From the NCBI RefSeq assembly GCF_013155385.1, contig NZ_JABJUQ010000007.1:3814501-3878500 (forward strand): a DNA stretch of 64,000 nt. The letters run 5' to 3'. The notes under the pieces were generated by a model. It worked only from the letters and a program-made list of their open reading frames with translations. It was not told where the DNA came from and did no database searches. Shown piece by piece: positions 59,000-64,000 of the stretch (the stretch's first letter is position 1; every line of letters starts with the position of its first letter). The translations under genes and the position numbers were made by a program. Source of the DNA: Bacillus sp. WMMC1349. GTDB taxonomy: Bacteria; Bacillota; Bacilli; Bacillales; Bacillaceae.

Positions 59000-60706
59000 T
59001 TAAAGTGTGAAATCGCCGCTCTCATAATAGTTATTCCAATCAAAATCATCTGTATAATAGTACATAGCTTCATAGTGAGCCGTGATCATCGCCGCGATCG
59101 GGTCAATTTTTTCTCGATTCTTATCTTTATCAATCCTGATTAAATCATTAAATTCTTTGATGATTGCATTGTTTACGGCAGTTGTCAGTAAAGGGTTGTC
59201 ATCGTGAATGATGCGCTGATCATAAACGCAAAGCCTAAAATCCTTTGCTGGTGGGGAAAGACGCTTTGCTCCCTGTCCAACTTCTATTAACGGGTATTCT
59301 TCCAGCTCATTCAAAACAAGAGAAATAGCATGAGGGTCATAAAGAATACCTTTGACCTTAAGCTTTTGCGATTTAATTCTATGCTTAATATAGTCAATGA
59401 CCTGCTGCTGATTGATAATCCCCGTCTTTTTATTTGTGATTGTGCAGTAACCTTGATCTGCCATATCTCTGTAATCAATTTTGTCTCTACTTATTTTTTG
59501 ATCCAAGCCGCCTTTTGTAGCAACAAAAGAGTGACTATCCACATAATATCTTTGTGCATCGTCGTTTAACGGATAAATCCAAGAGGTAGCTGTTAAGTCA
59601 TCGGACCTCGACATGTCTAAGCCAATGTAAACCTCATTGCCAACCAGATCCGGCTTTTCTTTTACAGCGCAGGCGTTCCAATCGTCAATAGAGATAAAGC
59701 TTTCTTCACTCACTTGCCGCCACACATTAAAATTTTTCACATACAACGCATTTAAGTTTCGCTGCTCTTTTGCTGTATCCAAGTCCGATTTTAATGACTC
59801 CATAATCGTCTCGCCTATTTCAGGATGCTCCAAGATAGGGTTTGACTTTATCCAAGTATCTGGAATCTCCGCCTCTTTTTCAACATCGTCCTGTTCATAG
59901 ATGGCGATGAAATAGTCATCCATAGTGCGCTCTTTTCTTAACACTTTTTTCAGCATCTGAACTTCTTTATACATTGGTACGTTTGGATTTAAACCGGCTG
60001 TACTAATGATTGCAAGCAAGCTATTTTTTAAAGCGATCTGCCCGGACTTTAAAAGGTTGTACATTTTCAAGTCTTTACTTTCGTGAAACTCGTCAATGAT
60101 AGCAACCGTAGACGCAAATCCGTCCCCTGTAGACGTATCAGAGGAAATAGGATAAGCCGTGCTACCTGAAAATAAATCCTTAATTTCAGCATCATTAATT
60201 TTCACTCTTTTTTTCATGGCTTTAGAGCCGTTTGTCAAAGATCGGATTTGATCTTTCATGTACTCAAAACCAAGCTTGGCCTGCTTTAAGGCATTGGAAG
60301 CAAAAACAATTTTTCTGTTTCGCAATGGCGTTTGGCATAGGAAAAATTCATTTGTTCCCATCGTTGAGATCAAAAACGTTTTACCATTACGCCGGGCCAT
60401 TGTGATCATCGCTCTTTTAAAACGACGGTTATCGTTATCTTTTCTCTTCCATCCAAAGATACTGCCAATAATCCATTTTTGATATGACAGCAACTTCACA
60501 GGCTCCCCAGTCTCCGGGTTAGGTAAAATCTCAGTAAAATCAATTCTTGCGTTTGCCTCTTCCACATCAAAATAATAATTGAAAGGTGCAAGTTTCGATC
60601 TTTCCAAATCCTCCATATGCCTATTGCAAGCAAGAATGATATACTCACCTGCAACAATCTCGCCGCTAATCACCGCTTGGGCATATGCTGTTACATGGTC
60701 AACCAT
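59000..60706 (-). CDS. terL: Terminase large subunit, second copy
   Basis: Identical to 20047-21753, ATPase and nuclease motifs intact. Confidence 0.95.
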   Translation of the reverse strand: MVDHVTAYAQAVISGEIVAGEYIILACNRHMEDLERSKLAPFNYYFDVEEANARIDFTEILPNPETGEPVKLLSYQKWIIGSIFGWKRKDNDNRRFKRAMITMARRNGKTFLISTMGTNEFFLCQTPLRNRKIVFASNALKQAKLGFEYMKDQIRSLTNGSKAMKKRVKINDAEIKDLFSGSTAYPISSDTSTGDGFASTVAIIDEFHESKDLKMYNLLKSGQIALKNSLLAIISTAGLNPNVPMYKEVQMLKKVLRKERTMDDYFIAIYEQDDVEKEAEIPDTWIKSNPILEHPEIGETIMESLKSDLDTAKEQRNLNALYVKNFNVWRQVSEESFISIDDWNACAVKEKPDLVGNEVYIGLDMSRSDDLTATSWIYPLNDDAQRYYVDSHSFVATKGGLDQKISRDKIDYRDMADQGYCTITNKKTGIINQQQVIDYIKHRIKSQKLKVKGILYDPHAISLVLNELEEYPLIEVGQGAKRLSPPAKDFRLCVYDQRIIHDDNPLLTTAVNNAIIKEFNDLIRIDKDKNREKIDPIAAMITAHYEAMYYYTDDFDWNNYYESGDFTL

Positions 60707-61193
60707 TATTACCACGGCTTTTCATGAATTTTGTGATTGGGTCTTCTTCGCCCTCATCTTCACCCAGACCAACAAGCCGCAGCCTTGAATCTAAAGAGAG
60801 ACCTAACTGCCCCGCAATCCCACGTATCTCCTTTGACATGCTGTTCATGATGTCCACAGAAGGATTTTTCTTTTTAATTGGACAGCCTTTGCTGTTTAAT
60901 TCTTCGATGGTTTGACCGTTTTCGTTAATGTCATTCAGCGCTATCCTATATTGAGCATAACTATTACAGAACAAGGCAAACAGCGTTCTGTCTAATTCTG
61001 AAATCGGTAGTTCGCTGATATATGGGTAAATCCTTTCCCATTCGTTCTTAGCCATTGTTGAAAGCCAGTAGGGTGGTTTTTCTTGCAACGGCGTAAAACC
61101 TTTTAATTTTTCTTCCTGCTGCTGTCGTTTCTGCAATTCTTCTTTAGATATTTGTCCTTTTAATGTTTCTGTCATTTGTTTTCTTCTCGCCAA
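60699..61193 (-). CDS. terS: Terminase small subunit, second copy
   Basis: Identical to 21746-22240. Confidence 0.88.
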   Translation of the reverse strand: MARRKQMTETLKGQISKEELQKRQQQEEKLKGFTPLQEKPPYWLSTMAKNEWERIYPYISELPISELDRTLFALFCNSYAQYRIALNDINENGQTIEELNSKGCPIKKKNPSVDIMNSMSKEIRGIAGQLGLSLDSRLRLVGLGEDEGEEDPITKFMKSRGNNG

Positions 61194-61368
61194 TAAAAAC
61201 CACCACCTTTCAGCGAATTTCCGCACTACTGTTTTCCAACAAATGAACGCATAACAAAAACGCCGGTCAACTTATGTGCGACAAGGAACCAAGCGCAAAG
61301 AACACATATTCAAAAACGGCTCAAAATAGTAAAAATCAAAATTTCATTTCAACAATTTTTACGAAGAA

Positions 61369-61431
61369 GAGGGGGCGCCGATGCCTGAAAAAATTTTTTT
61401 GGTACCCGGTTAAAGTTAGGGGGGACTTCCG
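61369..61431. other. Candidate cos site, second copy
   Basis: Identical to 22416-22478. If both are real, the DNA between them is exactly one packageable unit of 38,953 bp. Confidence 0.5.
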
Positions 61432-61437
61432 GAAAAA

Positions 61438-61875
61438 TCATTCCGTTTGTTTGCCTTTTTTCCCAAACGTGACTTGATTATGATGATACTGACACAACAC
61501 CTCAAGATTATTCAAATCCATACGCTCCATATCGTTGTTTAAAACGTCTCTAAGCTCTTTTATCTTGTGATGGACTATTAACCTATGAGACTTGTTTAAA
61601 CGTTCCTGTGAGGCGCATATAGCACATTGATAGTTACTTTCTCTTAACTTCTGTTCTCGTAATAACTTCCACTCTCTTGAATGGTAATAGGAATAAAGAT
61701 CATTGTTCTCCCTGTTGTATCTCACAGCCTTGTTATATTGCTTGTCAGCATAGCCCTTATGCTTGGAACAATACTTCTCTGTCCAGTCCACATACTCGCG
61801 ACAGCTGGGTGCGTTACATCTTTTTAACGGCAGTGAATAACACCTCCATATATTCTTTCTAAACCATGCCCACAC
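61438..61875 (-). CDS. HNH endonuclease, second copy
   Basis: Identical to 22485-22922; same start ambiguity (CTG at 61833). Confidence 0.87.
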   Translation of the reverse strand: MWAWFRKNIWRCYSLPLKRCNAPSCREYVDWTEKYCSKHKGYADKQYNKAVRYNRENNDLYSYYHSREWKLLREQKLRESNYQCAICASQERLNKSHRLIVHHKIKELRDVLNNDMERMDLNNLEVLCQYHHNQVTFGKKGKQTE

Positions 61876-61940
61876 TCAGAGGCTCCCTTTGCCATCAATC
61901 CTTTTATCTGAGATTCACTGGACACGGTTTACAGAGAACA

Positions 61941-62111
61941 TCAACCAAGTCCATTAACACGCTTATATTTAATAAAATTGAACTTACACATACCCCGGGA
62001 GGAAGCCAAGCATAGTAAGATCATGGGTACAATGAAAATACTATTCCCCGATACGGCTGCCGCAAGACTAGCGCTATCCAGGCTCAGAATGTTCCTCCCG
62101 TTCGGCTTCAT
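61941..62111 (-). CDS. Small hypothetical ORF, second copy
   Basis: Identical to 22988-23158; uncertain gene. Confidence 0.35.
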   Translation of the reverse strand: MKPNGRNILSLDSASLAAAVSGNSIFIVPMILLCLASSRGMCKFNFIKYKRVNGLG

Positions 62112-62212
62112 TCCTCAACACCTTTGTTCCGTATCCAGATACGCCATTGATAAGGGAAAGACGCATCTCCCATATATTCTTGATAAGTAAATGTTATCGC
62201 TAATGCAGACAT
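62108..62212 (-). CDS. Tiny first late gene, second copy
   Basis: Identical to 23155-23259. Confidence 0.5.
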   Translation of the reverse strand: MSALAITFTYQEYMGDASFPYQWRIWIRNKGVEE

Positions 62213-62242
62213 AAATAGTCCCCCTTTTTGTCCCCCATTTTA

Positions 62243-62297
62243 TCGGAAAAATGTCGGGATTTTCTCGGTTTTTTGTCGGGATTTTGTCGATAAAAAA
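62243..62297. repeat. Phased 11-bp repeats, second copy
   Basis: Identical to 23290-23344, five units. Confidence 0.8.
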
Positions 62298-62302
62298 AGC
62301 AC

Positions 62303-62680
62303 TCAGATTATTCCGAGTGCTGTAGCTATACGGTTTATAGCGCGTTGCTTGATTTCATAATAAGTATCCTTTTTCATTCCGAGTTCTATATAGATATGAA
62401 TATCTTTTACCCTTGCAGCAGTTAGATATTTCTTTTCAATGATTAACCGTTCTTCTTCATCCAAGCTGTTTTGTAAGGCGCGTTCCATCTGCTTGACCTT
62501 GAGTTCATTGAGATTTAATGAATCTCGGAGGGACGGGAAAGTATTTATGCCAGCAGATGAACATTCCTTTTTGTTCTCCAATTGGACTTTAAGCGCACGG
62601 TAATTTTTCAATTCTTTGATGACGATTTTGCGGACGGCTTTCTCATCCACATCAGCGAGAAAAGATAATTGTTTTGACAT
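62303..62680 (-). CDS. ArpU-type regulator, second copy
   Basis: Identical to 23350-23727; terminator at 62291-62321. Confidence 0.83.
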   Translation of the reverse strand: MSKQLSFLADVDEKAVRKIVIKELKNYRALKVQLENKKECSSAGINTFPSLRDSLNLNELKVKQMERALQNSLDEEERLIIEKKYLTAARVKDIHIYIELGMKKDTYYEIKQRAINRIATALGII

Positions 62681-62698
62681 CCTCCCCCTCCTATTCTT

Positions 62699-62797
62699 CT
62701 ACTTTTCTTTTTCCCATTTTTCAATACGTCTTTCGGTAAACTCTATCCAAATCAACAGTGCTGCAATAATGATGGTTCCTATAATTAGATAGATCAT
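62699..62797 (-). CDS. Tiny membrane protein, second copy
   Basis: Identical to 23746-23844. Confidence 0.6.
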   Translation of the reverse strand: MIYLIIGTIIIAALLIWIEFTERRIEKWEKEK

Positions 62798-62873
62798 AAT
62801 TCTCCTTCCCGTCTTATGTTATTTTTTAGTCAACTACGACTGAACACTAGGGCGTTATTTCCTGGTCGTTGTA

Positions 62874-63071
62874 TTAAAATCTTTCAGGATTATCACCTGT
62901 TATTTTTTCGTATTCATCATAAGCAAAATCTTTGTAAGTTTGATGAAGCCTTCTAATAGACCATAAACACAGACTTTCCAATTCTTTTATTTTTTGCTCA
63001 TCATCCTTCAATCCAGAGAGGAATTTTCCTTTCAATTCTTGTCGCATAATATTTTCACCTAGTTTACTCAT
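62874..63071 (-). CDS. Hypothetical protein, second copy
   Basis: Identical to 23921-24118. Confidence 0.65.
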   Translation of the reverse strand: MSKLGENIMRQELKGKFLSGLKDDEQKIKELESLCLWSIRRLHQTYKDFAYDEYEKITGDNPERF

Positions 63072-63472
63072 TCTGCCGCCTCCAATAGCTCAGGATTTCG
63101 ATATATATCACCTAAAATTGTATTTGTTGCTGTTTCGGAAAACAGGTTGCGCGCTTCTTTTCTTTTCTCGTTAACAATGCACCATGTACCATCAATCATT
63201 TTCACTTCGCCTATAAACGGTTCTAGTTCGTCGTACAGTCCAGGTATCTGTTCTTCCTGCAGGATAATGTCGCCCTCGTAAATCTCCCGACCGTTTTTGT
63301 CCTTTAATCCGGTGTATTGTCCAATTGATTCCCACTCTACCTGTACATGACCATTATAAGGCGCACTGATATAGGCTAATTTTTCATCATAGTATAAGTC
63401 GATACCGCCATAAAACCATTTAATATCGCCATAATCCTCAATCGGTTTACCTCGAAACTTGATCTCTCTCAT
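63068..63472 (-). CDS. YopX family protein, second copy
   Basis: Identical to 24115-24519. Confidence 0.9.
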   Translation of the reverse strand: MREIKFRGKPIEDYGDIKWFYGGIDLYYDEKLAYISAPYNGHVQVEWESIGQYTGLKDKNGREIYEGDIILQEEQIPGLYDELEPFIGEVKMIDGTWCIVNEKRKEARNLFSETATNTILGDIYRNPELLEAAE

Positions 63473-63487
63473 TTCCTTTACCTCCAA

Positions 63488-64000
63488 TCATTTCACCCTC
63501 TGAAGCCTTTTCTCTCTGTTCAAATCATCAAAATTCATTTGATAATCAGCTTCTCGAACAGCTGCAGCAAACGTTTCAATCCCTCTGTCCCAAAGGCCAT
63601 GACGCTCAATGATCTCGGAAAACTCTTCAACGTCATGATCTCGGATTCCCCAACTGTCGGGATCTTCTGCTGGTCCATACACAGTGCGCCATTGCCGGTT
63701 ATCGTTCGGATCTGGTTCCTCCCATTCTGTACGGGTAAAGTGGCAAAGTTCATGGTCTACCAATGCAGCGCGTTGCTCCTCTGACATCGTTTTCCATGCT
63801 TCATCATTAATGAATACGAAAAGCATGTACTCGGTCATATGGCGTTCAAAGGCAGTACATTTTTTCGCTTTACCAGACCATTTGCTCTTACCTTCTCGGA
63901 TGTAAAAGCCTATATGTTCCTTTGCATCTTTTAAATGTGGATGATGCTTATCTATTAAACTTTCAGCCAGTTGTCTTACCTCTTGTGATTCTTCAAAACC
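63488..64000 (-). CDS. Putative phage metallopeptidase, second copy, cut by window edge
   Basis: Matches 24535-25047; the first six or so codons lie beyond base 64000. The HELCH motif is present. Confidence 0.75.
   Translation of the reverse strand, partial: GFEESQEVRQLAESLIDKHHPHLKDAKEHIGFYIREGKSKWSGKAKKCTAFERHMTEYMLFVFINDEAWKTMSEEQRAALVDHELCHFTRTEWEEPDPNDNRQWRTVYGPAEDPDSWGIRDHDVEEFSEIIERHGLWDRGIETFAAAVREADYQMNFDDLNREKRLQRVK

Larger units (their letters stand above)
38954..64000. repeat. Second copy of the 25-kb direct repeat
   Basis: This repeats bases 1-25047 in the same orientation. Only bases 25048-38953 are single-copy in the window. Regulatory sites described in the first copy also exist here at +38,953, including terminators, the frameshift site, the cos-like region and the phased array. 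Confidence 0.97.

Overview
The window is a temperate, tailed bacteriophage (siphovirus-type) genome of a low-GC Firmicute, most probably Bacillus (subtilis/pumilus group). The case for Bacillus is a BhlA/BhlB/amidase lysis cassette of the SPbeta type, a PBSX XkdX-like protein, an ImmR/ImmA repressor-antirepressor pair, a Rap-Phr peptide signalling pair and an LXG toxin. All of these are family recognitions made by reading the proteins; no database was searched.

The most important structural fact is that bases 1-25047 recur as bases 38954-64000 with a constant offset of 38,953. Every gene in the overlap reappears with the same length and protein. The window is therefore one complete 38,953-bp unit plus a second pass through its first 25 kb. 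This fits a circular phage genome read past its start, a head-to-tail concatemer or tandem prophage, or an assembly wrap-around; the sequence alone cannot separate these.

Layout of one unit. 1-1889 (complete at 38760-40842): LXG toxin and immunity gene, plus strand. 1922-3292: amidase, BhlB and BhlA lysis genes, minus strand. 3351-14678: tail fibre/spike, baseplate, tape measure and frameshifted chaperones. 14733-22240: major tail protein, connectors, HK97-type capsid, protease, portal and terminase. 22241-22922: cos-like region and HNH endonuclease. 22988-23259: two tiny ORFs that seem to open the late operon, preceded by a phased 11-bp repeat array. 23350-25232: ArpU-type regulator, YopX, metallopeptidase and small genes. 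25229-30900: ERCC4 nuclease, iteron-rich putative origin, D5-type primase-helicase, SSB-like protein, Sak4-like ATPase and Gam. 30991-33928: small early genes, Rha, DUF771, and one plus-strand moron with its own promoter and terminator. 33930-36520: Cro-like protein, operator region, ImmR, ImmA and tyrosine integrase. 36521-38759: putative attP, a small basic protein, and rap-phr, then back to the toxin.

Working model: ImmR represses a leftward early promoter and ImmA inactivates ImmR on induction. Early genes replicate DNA from the iteron origin, and the ArpU-like protein switches on the leftward late operon for head, tail and lysis. Between attP and the lysis genes lies a cargo region (small basic protein, Rap-Phr, LXG toxin-immunity) likely to serve the lysogen: peptide-gated control of host differentiation and killing of neighbouring cells. 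The Phr precursor carries three ENGAL repeats at an exact 10-residue period, which makes this pair the most interesting candidate system here.
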